A DNA stretch of 64,000 nt from a virus: the IMG/VR virus record IMGVR_UViG_3300042878_001497, positions 109,416 to 173,415 of that record; one strand, given 5' to 3'. Shown here piece by piece: positions 14,181-23,500 of the stretch. Within the stretch, counting starts at the first letter, position 1, and each line of letters starts with the position of its first letter. The notes under the pieces are model-generated. The model ran no database searches. It saw nothing but the letters and a program-made list of their open reading frames with translations, and was not told the origin of the DNA. The translations under genes and the position numbers were made by a program.

Positions 14181-15241
14181 TGGCATACGAATACGGCCCG
14201 TCTAAAAAAGACAGGAAATATGGTAGTTCCTTAAAGCAGGTCTACGATATATTCCTTGCTAAGGTAATCTCCACAGATCTTTCAACAGTAGATCCTGAGA
14301 GTACTTTTAAGATTAAGTACACTAAGGACCTAGATAACCCAGTATCGAGAGATAGTACAGCATATAGTACAGCGCTTCCATATAGTAGCGCTTATAAAAA
14401 ACCACCCCTACCGGGAGAGGTAGTTTTAGTCATACGTACACAGATAAAGAGTCAAGGTAAAACTTCTACACCTCTAGAAAACTCTTACTACTTAGAACCT
14501 CTTAACTTATGGAAACATCCTCAACACGGGCAGACTCCTATAGGTAATGAAGATAATGTAACGACTGTCAAGGATTTTACAGAGAGGAGCGATATTAACC
14601 CGCTTACTCCTTACGCTGGGGATGTTCTATTTGAAGGAAGGCAAGGGCAGAGTCTTAGATTTTCACAAAGTATTCCTAATAAGACTCCCTGGAATGGTCC
14701 TTTAGGAGAACCTATTATGGTTCTGAGTAATGGTCAAGTTACAGTTAATAATGGATTTGAATACATAAAAGAAGATGTAAATGAAGATTACGCTTCTTTA
14801 TATCTAACTTCTACTCAAAAACTCCCACTAACCCCAGGTAACAAGCTTACCCAACCACTAAACGAGTACGACCAGCCTCAAGCTATCTTAACTAGCGGCA
14901 GAGTAGTACTTAACGCTCGAGACAACAACCTGATCTTATCTACTCCCGCTGCTTTAGAAGCTTCAGGAAGAGTTGTAAACATCAAAGCAGAAGACACTAT
15001 AACTAGTGAAGCTCCTCAAATCAAACTAGGAGAACAGGCAGATCAAAAAGCAATATTAGGAGATAGAATGTTAGCAGATCTATCAGCGGTTTTAATTGAA
15101 CTTACTAAGGTAACTGCTGCACTCGGATCACTAGGTATAGCTCCCCTTACAGCACCTGCCGCTTCATTTACCGAGCGAGCAACAAGGTTCATATTAGAGG
15201 TAGAGCAAATGAAATCAAACAAAGTACTTATCCAGAAATGA
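14180..15241 (+). CDS. gp5-like baseplate hub protein
   Basis: A 353-residue protein resembling the gp5/VrlC-type baseplate proteins of environmental T4-like phages. Near the N-terminus is an OB-like segment (PPLPGEVVLVIRTQ). The middle has the signature YAGDVLFEGRQGQSLRF, then PWNGPLGEPIMVLSNGQ. No lysozyme domain is visible, unlike T4 gp5. The C-terminus is helical. It overlaps the next gene by 4 nt. Confidence 0.65.
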   Translation: MAYEYGPSKKDRKYGSSLKQVYDIFLAKVISTDLSTVDPESTFKIKYTKDLDNPVSRDSTAYSTALPYSSAYKKPPLPGEVVLVIRTQIKSQGKTSTPLENSYYLEPLNLWKHPQHGQTPIGNEDNVTTVKDFTERSDINPLTPYAGDVLFEGRQGQSLRFSQSIPNKTPWNGPLGEPIMVLSNGQVTVNNGFEYIKEDVNEDYASLYLTSTQKLPLTPGNKLTQPLNEYDQPQAILTSGRVVLNARDNNLILSTPAALEASGRVVNIKAEDTITSEAPQIKLGEQADQKAILGDRMLADLSAVLIELTKVTAALGSLGIAPLTAPAASFTERATRFILEVEQMKSNKVLIQK

Positions 15242-16440
15242 GCGAGTTTGATCTACAGCCCTGCGACGGCAGGCATCTCATACAAAAGCTTAGCGATGAG
15301 CTTTTAAAAGCCTTAGCTCAAGCCAAGCAAAAATCCTGTGATGAACTAGCCCAGATCTTGACTGAATTCGGAATAGAAGATGTTAAGCCATGTGATCTTG
15401 TAAGCGAGAGATTTCTCAGACTGATTGCAAATAATCAAACCGACGAAGCAATCAACTTACTACTTTCTGGACTAAACCTACCCCCACACACTCTTAAACT
15501 ATTGATTCAAGGGTTTGATAAACTTACCCCGCAAGAGCAGGCAGATGTAGTACTATATATAGAAGCTTCTGGAGTCTCTTTACCTCCTTACACTGCTAAA
15601 ATTATACAAGCTGAAGGAGGAATCAAAACTGGGTTAAATAAACTTTCAGAACAAGAGAGGAAAGAGTTCAACCAATGGTTCCAAGATAGAGGGACAGCCT
15701 ACACTCTAAGCTTTCTGACCCCCATCATACTCTCTCAGGTTACTCAAAAGATTCAATGTCCAACCGGTCAAACACTTCAAACACTAATTAACGTAGTTAG
15801 AACCATTAAGAAGTTTGTAAACAGTCTTGCAACAAAGCTACAAACTCTTACACAGGTTGTAAATCTAACTTCATCTGCTATCAATGCAATAAGCTTAACC
15901 CTTACTGCATTAGAAGAAGCTGCTAAAGCTTCTGAAGCAAGTACTTTTGCTTCCGCCGCTACCCCAAGCGGTGCATCCGGAGTGTTCGCCCTACTTACTG
16001 CTAGAGTTTATAGACTAGCAGATCGCATCAGGCCTGATATTCAAGGTCCCAGTAACCGCTACGGAGAGAAAGGATTAGACGGGATAGCCTGTCAAGCAGC
16101 TAAAACAGTTACATATATTACAATTCAAGTAAACACCGTTCAAGCTATTATCACAATCATTGATACGCTACTACAATCCTGCAGTAAAGATCAAATAGAC
16201 ACAGGTAACTTTATACCAGTACAACTTTCACAGAGCGGGGAAAATAACCTAGGTACATATCAAGGTTACAGGATTGAAGTTCGTATTGACCCAAACTCAC
16301 CACCAGTCGCTCCTAGGCGTTACGCAGTAGCTATTGACTCTATTGGAGCAGTCGTGCTAGAAGGTAACAAGTCCTTCTCTAGCTCTAACGAACTTCTTAT
16401 AGAAGAGCTTAAGCTAGCCATTGATCGACTAGTTAATTAA
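15238..16440 (+). CDS. baseplate-associated structural protein
   Basis: A 400-residue protein, helical for roughly 330 residues with long Thr/Ile/Val-rich helices (about residues 170-240), then a beta C-terminus (YRIEVRIDPNSPP onward). Its place between gp5-like and gp25-like genes suggests a baseplate or tail component. I do not recognise the family. Confidence 0.5.
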   Translation: MSEFDLQPCDGRHLIQKLSDELLKALAQAKQKSCDELAQILTEFGIEDVKPCDLVSERFLRLIANNQTDEAINLLLSGLNLPPHTLKLLIQGFDKLTPQEQADVVLYIEASGVSLPPYTAKIIQAEGGIKTGLNKLSEQERKEFNQWFQDRGTAYTLSFLTPIILSQVTQKIQCPTGQTLQTLINVVRTIKKFVNSLATKLQTLTQVVNLTSSAINAISLTLTALEEAAKASEASTFASAATPSGASGVFALLTARVYRLADRIRPDIQGPSNRYGEKGLDGIACQAAKTVTYITIQVNTVQAIITIIDTLLQSCSKDQIDTGNFIPVQLSQSGENNLGTYQGYRIEVRIDPNSPPVAPRRYAVAIDSIGAVVLEGNKSFSSSNELLIEELKLAIDRLVN

Positions 16441-16443
16441 ATC

Positions 16444-16451
16444 TATTTATT
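16444..16451 (+). promoter_or_regulatory. late-type motif TATTTATT
   Basis: Only 3 nt before the ATG at 16455, too close for an ordinary promoter of that gene. Confidence 0.35.
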
Positions 16452-16454
16452 ATT

Positions 16455-16880
16455 ATGAAAGCTAGTGAATTTAAAAGTCTAATTAAAGAAGCTGTAAGAG
16501 AAGCTATCAGAGAAGAACTTTCTGAAATGAAAGCTCCCGCTCCTATGCAGACTGAAGCTACAGCACCTGCACCTAAGCCATTACAATTCTCAGGAGGAAA
16601 TCCTCTTATGGAAGCCCTTAATATGACTAGCCGTTCTATGACTTCGGAAGATTACCGCAGCATGGGAACAGCAACAGCTAATATGGCTGAAATGTTTGAT
16701 AGAGGCGCATTCACGCCCAGGCAGGCCTTCAAACCAGTCTCTGAAGATCCTAGAGCAGTAGCTCAAGCTGTAGCCGCCGCCCCAAAAGTAGGGCTAGATC
16801 TATCCCAGTTGAGCTTTGTTAATAAAGCAGCAGCAATTGTAAAGCAAGCAAATAAGAAGAGAGATCCATATGGCGTATAA
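16455..16880 (+). CDS. small protein with MKxSEF-type N-terminus
   Basis: A 141-residue protein. The first 24 residues (MKASEFKSLIKEAV onward, reaching I-R-E at 18-20 and L-S-E at 22-24) match the 20-residue targeting-like class seen at 38085 and 46201. A Pro/Ala-rich linker and a helical C-terminus follow. It overlaps the gp25-like gene by 11 nt. It may be a virion protein processed by the prohead protease, although its neighbours are baseplate genes. Confidence 0.5.
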   Translation: MKASEFKSLIKEAVREAIREELSEMKAPAPMQTEATAPAPKPLQFSGGNPLMEALNMTSRSMTSEDYRSMGTATANMAEMFDRGAFTPRQAFKPVSEDPRAVAQAVAAAPKVGLDLSQLSFVNKAAAIVKQANKKRDPYGV

Positions 16881-17280
16881 CGTACAGAGAATTAACCCAT
16901 TAGACCTTCAGCCTAGAAAAGCTGTAGGGGTTGCTTTACCTTTCCAAGGTAGAGCTGTTTTTAATTCTACGTATACTACCAAAGACGCTACTAAAGCTAA
17001 TCTTATCAATTTCTTTCTCACCGGACAGAATGAAAGAGTTTTCAATGTAGATTTTGGAGCAGGTCTTCGAAATTTTGTATTTGAAGCTATTACCCAAGAT
17101 AGCGTTGAAGAGATCACAGAACGTATAGAGACCTCACTAAAACTATACTTTCCACAAGTTCAGGTTAAGACTTTAAAACTTACACCAGAACCGGACCAAA
17201 ACTTAATCTCTTTTGAATTAAAATACTCTGTTAGAGAAACCAACATTACAGATGAGATTGTAATTAACTTTGAGCAATAA
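16870..17280 (+). CDS. 25: gp25-like baseplate wedge protein
   Basis: A 136-residue protein of the gp25/lysozyme-like baseplate family. It shows the typical KANLINFFLTGQNERVFNVD and the following FGAGLRNFVFE, then EEITERIETSLKLYFPQVQV. In T4 and related contractile systems gp25 forms the core wedge bundle and contacts the sheath. Length fits the family. It is directly followed by gp6-like (stop/start overlap), the usual order. Confidence 0.8.
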   Translation: MAYNVQRINPLDLQPRKAVGVALPFQGRAVFNSTYTTKDATKANLINFFLTGQNERVFNVDFGAGLRNFVFEAITQDSVEEITERIETSLKLYFPQVQVKTLKLTPEPDQNLISFELKYSVRETNITDEIVINFEQ

Positions 17281-19109
17281 TGGCACAGGAAAGAGATATA
17301 AAATATGTAGGAAAGTCTTTTAGCGATTTTCGTCAACAGTTAGTAGACTACGCTAAAAACTACTTCCCAGACACCTACAACGACTTTTCTCCAACATCAC
17401 CAGGTATGATGTTTATGGAGATGGCAGCTTACGTAGGAGATGTACTCTCATTCTACCAAGACGTACAGCTTCAAGAAACCTTCCTACAGTACGCTAAAGA
17501 ACCAGGTAATCTGTATACATTAGCTTACATGATGGGTTACCGTCCTAAAATAAGCGCAGCTGCAACGGTAGACTTAGACATCTACCAAAGAGTACCTTCC
17601 AAGCTAGTAAGTGGACAATGGATACCAGATTACGATTACGCAGTCACTATTAGTGAAAATTCACAACTACAGTCTACTACTAATCCTCCTGTAAAGTTTC
17701 TTATAGATAATAAGATTAATTTTACCTTCTCAAGCTCTTACGATCCTACAGATGTATCAGTTTATGCAGATGACGGGGTTAAACCCACCTTATTTCTATT
17801 AAAGAAAAAAACTAAAGCTATTTCTGCCGAGGTAAAAACTACCACAATCACAGTAACAGCTCCGGAAAAATTTAGAACTGTTGTAGTAGAGGATACCGAT
17901 ATACTAGGTGTATTAGATATTACAGATGCAAGTAGTAATAGGTGGTACGAAGTACCTTACCTGGCACAAGACAGTATCTTTTTAGATCAGTCAAATAATG
18001 CAGCAGATTCTAGCTTAGTACCCTATACCCTACAGCTTCAAAAAGTACCTAGAAGATTCGTATCAAGATTTAACTCAGCAGGTAATTTAGAAATTCAATT
18101 TGGAGCAGGAACAGTAGGAGGATCCGATACTGTATTCACACCAGATCCTACTAATGTAGGTTTAGGAGATCAAATTATAGGGGTATCTAAAATAGATAAG
18201 GCCTACGACCCTTCAAATTTTATGTTTACAGGAACATATGGTCTAGCTCCTGCTAACACAGTATTGACGATCCGCTACCTAGCCGGCGGCGGAGTTGAAG
18301 CAAACGTACCCTCCGATACCGTAACTACTATCCTATCATCCACTAGAACTGCTACTTTAGCAGGGTATGAAAACACAGTAGCATTCAATAATCCCGCTGC
18401 AGCAGTTGGAGGAAAAGATGGAGATACTTCTGACGAGTTACGTGAAAATAGTTTAAAAGCTTATGCAGAACAGCTGAGAGCTGTAACAAAAGAAGACTAC
18501 ATAATTCGTACCCTATCACTACCTTCTAAGTTTGGATCTGTAGCAAAAGCGTATATAGTTCAAGATCAGCTAAGCTCTACTAAGTCAACTACAGATAATA
18601 TAGTAGACAGTAACCCCTTATCCTTATCTCTATATGTACTAGCTTACGATAATAATAAGAAACTTACTACAGCTTCTAATACTCTCCGAAATAATCTAAA
18701 AACATATCTCTCCCAGTACAGGTTATTAACAGATGCTATCAATATCAAAGATGCATTTGTAGTTAATATTGGGGTAAAGTATGATATTTTGGTATTACCT
18801 AACTACACAGGTAGAGATGTTCTTCTAGCATGCACTCAAGTATTAAAAGAATACTTCTCAGTAGAAAAGTGGTCAATTAACCAGCCTATAAATCTATCTA
18901 CCCTGTATACCCTACTTGATAGAGTTAAAGGAGTTCAAACAGTTCAAAATATTGAAGTAGAAAACAAAGTAGGAGGAGCATACTCACAGTATGCCTACGA
19001 TGTGAAAGGAGCTACTAAGAATAATATTGTATACCCTTCCTACGATCCTTGTATCTTTGAAGTAAAATTCCCAGACACAGACATTACCGGTCGCGTAACT
19101 TCATTGTAA
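17280..19109 (+). CDS. 6: gp6-like baseplate wedge protein
   Basis: A 609-residue protein resembling T4 gp6 / phage J-type baseplate proteins, which form the ring of the baseplate. Visible support: the N-terminal DTYNDFSPTSPGMMFMEMAA and AYVGDVLSFYQD, and a later GGKDGDTSDELRENSLKA segment followed by RAVTKEDY, the standard J-family pattern. Coupled to gp25-like upstream. Confidence 0.8.
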   Translation: MAQERDIKYVGKSFSDFRQQLVDYAKNYFPDTYNDFSPTSPGMMFMEMAAYVGDVLSFYQDVQLQETFLQYAKEPGNLYTLAYMMGYRPKISAAATVDLDIYQRVPSKLVSGQWIPDYDYAVTISENSQLQSTTNPPVKFLIDNKINFTFSSSYDPTDVSVYADDGVKPTLFLLKKKTKAISAEVKTTTITVTAPEKFRTVVVEDTDILGVLDITDASSNRWYEVPYLAQDSIFLDQSNNAADSSLVPYTLQLQKVPRRFVSRFNSAGNLEIQFGAGTVGGSDTVFTPDPTNVGLGDQIIGVSKIDKAYDPSNFMFTGTYGLAPANTVLTIRYLAGGGVEANVPSDTVTTILSSTRTATLAGYENTVAFNNPAAAVGGKDGDTSDELRENSLKAYAEQLRAVTKEDYIIRTLSLPSKFGSVAKAYIVQDQLSSTKSTTDNIVDSNPLSLSLYVLAYDNNKKLTTASNTLRNNLKTYLSQYRLLTDAINIKDAFVVNIGVKYDILVLPNYTGRDVLLACTQVLKEYFSVEKWSINQPINLSTLYTLLDRVKGVQTVQNIEVENKVGGAYSQYAYDVKGATKNNIVYPSYDPCIFEVKFPDTDITGRVTSL

Positions 19110-19110
19110 A

Positions 19111-19118
19111 TATTTATT
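19111..19118 (+). promoter_or_regulatory. late-type motif TATTTATT
   Basis: Seven nt before the ATG at 19126. Confidence 0.45.
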
Positions 19119-19125
19119 ATAAAAG

Positions 19126-20265
19126 ATGGCAATCTACAGAATTTTTCCTGAGAAGGACGCAACCTTATACTCTAGGTATGAAGCTTCTAATACCGGATTA
19201 GACGAAATCCTTGAGATTAGTTCATTCTACTTAGGAAGTAGTAGCTTTGCTAACAGAACCGTAATTCAGTTTAACAACTCAGAAATTGAGGATGTTATAG
19301 AGAGTAAAATATCCCCGACTGTTATTGCAGGAGGACAGATGGAGTTTTCTGCATCTATTAAACTATACTTAGCAGAAGGAGAGGAAGTACCTACCGGATA
19401 CGCTATTGAAGCTTCCCCTCTGTATGATTCTTGGGATACAGGAACTGGAAAATACGGAGACAACCCAATTAATAAAACAGGAGTAAGCTGGTTTTACACA
19501 AAACCAGGGACACGTTGGACTAACCCTACCCCCGCTAATACAGCAGCTTATTATAATTCTGGAAGCGTAGCTATTGGAGGTGTTTGGTACACCGGCTCTT
19601 ACGGAATTAATCTAGTACACTTCCAATCACATTCCACAGTATCTACTCACGATATTGATCTAGATGTAACACCTTCTGTAAAACTACATTATTCACAGTC
19701 CCAAGGGTTAACAGGTATTACTAACAACGGATTCATTTTAAAGTTAAACAGTGTTAATGAATTTCAAACAGGGAGTCTCACCTTCTTAAAGTACTTCTCT
19801 AGTAACACTCATACCATTTACCCTCCGTGTCTGGAGTTTAAGTGGAATGATTTTGTAACAAGTAGTTTGGTTGCAACTCGAGCGGTAACAGACCCTACCT
19901 GTATTGTAGGTATTAAAAACGCTAAAGACCGTTACACTGATGAAGGTAAGTACCGCTTCCGCTTAAACGTAAGACCTAAATACCCAGCCAGAACTTTTGT
20001 AACCTCTTCAAACTACATCACTCAACACTACTTACCCACAACATCGTACTGGGGACTTAGAGATGAGAATACAGAAGAAATGGTTGTAGATTTTGATACA
20101 ACTTACACAAAGATTAGTAGTGATAACACTAGCAACTACTTCGATGTGTATATGAACGGTTTACAGCCCGAAAGACATTATAGACTTCTAATTAAAACTA
20201 CCATCGACGGATCAACATCAGTACTTGACAACGGAGTAACTTTTAAAGTCGTAAGAAATGGCTGA
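19126..20265 (+). CDS. baseplate/tail structural protein
   Basis: A 379-residue beta-rich protein, MAIYRIFPEKDATLY onward. The N-terminal half resembles carbohydrate-binding-like jelly-roll domains of tail proteins (a Ser/Thr-rich region with GVSWFYTKPGTRW). The C-terminus reads like an Ig-like module (RHYRLLIKTTIDG). It overlaps the next gene by 8 nt. Specific role not established. Confidence 0.55.
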   Translation: MAIYRIFPEKDATLYSRYEASNTGLDEILEISSFYLGSSSFANRTVIQFNNSEIEDVIESKISPTVIAGGQMEFSASIKLYLAEGEEVPTGYAIEASPLYDSWDTGTGKYGDNPINKTGVSWFYTKPGTRWTNPTPANTAAYYNSGSVAIGGVWYTGSYGINLVHFQSHSTVSTHDIDLDVTPSVKLHYSQSQGLTGITNNGFILKLNSVNEFQTGSLTFLKYFSSNTHTIYPPCLEFKWNDFVTSSLVATRAVTDPTCIVGIKNAKDRYTDEGKYRFRLNVRPKYPARTFVTSSNYITQHYLPTTSYWGLRDENTEEMVVDFDTTYTKISSDNTSNYFDVYMNGLQPERHYRLLIKTTIDGSTSVLDNGVTFKVVRNG

Positions 20266-20599
20266 AGAAGTTAAATTACAAAAAACGGTTTACGACCCGG
20301 TTAATTTTAGAAGAGTTGTAGATACTTCCTTCAAAACATTTGCACAACCAGTACCTGCTGTTGATACAGATACCGTAGAGGAGCTTTTTAGACTATACAA
20401 TAAACTGTACTTACGTATACCGGTAGAAGGGGATACAAACTCCCACCAGTACCTAGTGACTGAAAGCTCCAAACTCTACTCACAGCAAGTACAATCAGTA
20501 GATGTACAACCTCTCCTTGACGAGATTACACAGCTCAGACAACAGCTCCTTTCAGCAAATCAGGAAATATTAGCACTTTCAGTACAACAGGGTAAATAA
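20258..20599 (+). CDS. small structural-cluster protein
   Basis: A 113-residue protein with a C-terminal coiled coil (residues about 85-110, LLDEITQLRQQLLSANQEIL). It sits between two tail genes with coupled starts, suggesting a linker or chaperone. Confidence 0.5.
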   Translation: MAEEVKLQKTVYDPVNFRRVVDTSFKTFAQPVPAVDTDTVEELFRLYNKLYLRIPVEGDTNSHQYLVTESSKLYSQQVQSVDVQPLLDEITQLRQQLLSANQEILALSVQQGK

Positions 20600-23500
20600 T
20601 GGCTACAGTTCAATACAACGTAATTCCAGCTAACACTGCAGATCTAGGAGTTGAAACTTATTCAACTTCTGATACTACATTAGTGAATTCTTTCGCAATC
20701 AACTCTAACTACAATGTTGATGAGCATTTTATAGAACTACACGCTTATTCTGCAGCAGGTGAATTACTGACTTCAGTCTACAATTACCAAAATGAAAAAC
20801 AACTTCTAAACTCAGCAGGAGCTGGTCAGGACGGCGCTAGCACATTATACATTGATCCGGTTTTAGATGCAAATAGTTTAGGATACACTCAAGGTGGAGT
20901 ATCACTCCTATATCATTTTTTAAGACCTATCCTGCCAAGCTCTTTATACATCTCTGATATATCACCAGACAGAACAGAGCTTAGAACTAGAGGAGTAGAA
21001 GTATCTCCTGCATTACTGCAGATATTAACCGACTACAAAACTCAGCTACAAGCTAACTCATACTTCACAGAGTTTCGGTTAAATTTCAAAAATAACGATC
21101 TGTTTATTGGAGTTAATCTTGATATAGAGACAGACGGTAGCGTACTTGTTAAACTATACGAACCGCTTCCTGCCAACATACTATTAAAGAACACTTTCGA
21201 ACTGGTAGAACTAGTAGCAGACAGTATATCTTATCAGGTAGAGGCTACGTTTACTCCAGAACCAGAACAACCAGTATTTTTAAAAGGACCGAATTTTACA
21301 TTAGAGGATAGAGAACAAAACGTACTCAACACCGGCTACCTTAACTACAATGAGCTTTTCTCGTATCCCGTTACAGGAAGCTACCATAAGTTACTACTTC
21401 AAGCCAGTCAAAGCGGGATACAGGTCAGTATAGATTATTCAGACTACAGCAACTTCATACACTTCTCATCAGCCCAAGAGAGGTTAGAGAACTTTAATTA
21501 CAAAATAGGTCTAGTACAGTACTACGAGAGTAAATCTATCTCTATCAAGAGTACACTATCAGTAAACGCTTCTGCTGCAGTGAGTGAAAGCAGTACATAT
21601 TATGATAATTTAGTAAGCGGTATTATTGGAAAGTTTGACGGATATGAACAGTATCTTTACTTTGAGAGTACAAGCTTTGCTTGGCCTAAATCAAACAACC
21701 TACCTCCTTACATAAATCTTACCGGATCAAGCGCTACGGTAACTAACTGGTACACTACTCAATTTGCATCAGCCTCTCTATACGACGAACTGAATCAGAG
21801 CAACTTAGTGTATACTGTTCCGGAATTTATCCGCCAGGATGATGCTAACGCACCGTATTCGGTATTTTTAAACATGATCGGTCAGCATTTTGACAACATC
21901 TGGATTTATGCTAAAGCTGTTACCGATAAGTATGATGCTGATAATAGACTTGACTACGGAATCTCTAAAGATCTAGTCGGGGAAGCCCTTAGAAGCTTTG
22001 GAGTAAAGTTATACTCCTCAAACTTCTCAGTAGCCTCCCTTTCATCCTTACTGCTAGGAGAGTGGTACGATAGCGGATCTGAACAAATTACATCATTTGT
22101 AACTGCTTCAAACTCCCCTACCCCTGATAAAGATATCATCCAGGAAACTTACAAGAGACTGTACCATAACCTTCCTTACCTTATTAAGACAAAGGGAACC
22201 GAGCGCGGTTTAAGGGCGCTTATTAACTGCTTTGGCATACCTAGCGGGTCTTTAGAAATTAAAGAATTCGGTGGAGTTGGTAGATCTTCTCCTATTTACT
22301 TTGCAGCTGAAACAGGCTCTGTAGATAAAATCAGAATAAGTAATACAGGAAGCATTGTACCGGGAAATACGCTCTCTCAGTATACTTCTATTCAAAACCC
22401 TGCAGGAGAATATACAGAAGATATTCATACACTAGAAGTAGGCTTCTCACCTACCTATTACGTAGATAAGTACATAGTCGACAACATCACCAGCAGCTTC
22501 AATATAGATAACTACATTGGAGACCCTAGAACAGCTCACGATTCTAGATACACAACCCTACAGCCCTTCATCTCTTCAAGCCTTGGCAATTTATCAAGAT
22601 ACGATATGTTTGACTTTGTCAGACTTATTAAGTTCTTTGATAACCAGGTCTTCAAGATGGTAAAAGATTTTGTACCTGTAAGAGCAAGTGCAACAACAGG
22701 TATTATTATCAAGCCTCACCTGCTAGAAAGAGGTAAGATAAAACAACCTACTCTATCCCTTACCCAGCCGGAATACTCTGCTTCTATTAACACAGCTTTC
22801 TTAGAAGCCCAGGATGGAGGAGTGATTAATGAACTCTCTACAACTAATACAGTTGAAATAAAAACTCCTGCAGGAACTGTTACAGAAACTAAAACTACCG
22901 GAGTTGAGAAATATAACGGAGAACTAGGAGGTTCTTTTATAGACGTAGTAACAGGAGAGCTTAATGATGAAAATCCATTCAAGCATGAAGTACACCCGGA
23001 ACTTAACTACTCATTAACAGAGTACCTATCAACCCTTACCCCGGCGCCAGGATTTGATGAAGTAACAGCAAACGATTTTCTAACCCAGGTTATATCAGTA
23101 GGAAATATGCACTTTTTCTGGGAGTATAATTCCAAAGGAGGGTATAACTACCTTAGATATATTCGCTTTAGGAACACACTAACAGGGGGGGTAGACATAT
23201 ACACCTCTGTATTAGAGCTGGAAAAAATAAAGATAGCGGGAGTTGAATATCCTTTCTTAAATAAAACAGTAACTACGTCCACAACCGTACTAACACTAGG
23301 AGACCCAGGATCAGGCCTAGGACTTAGCCCCGCCGCATACCCAACTACTCCCACAACAGTACAGGTAATTTTACAGCCATATTTACCATCTACTTTTGAA
23401 AACTCTGATTATAATCCTCTACTAAACAACGCTACTGCAATTGCAAATTCTGCAAAATTACGTAAGGTTGATTATTCAAATGGAGTTATGGTTCCAAGTA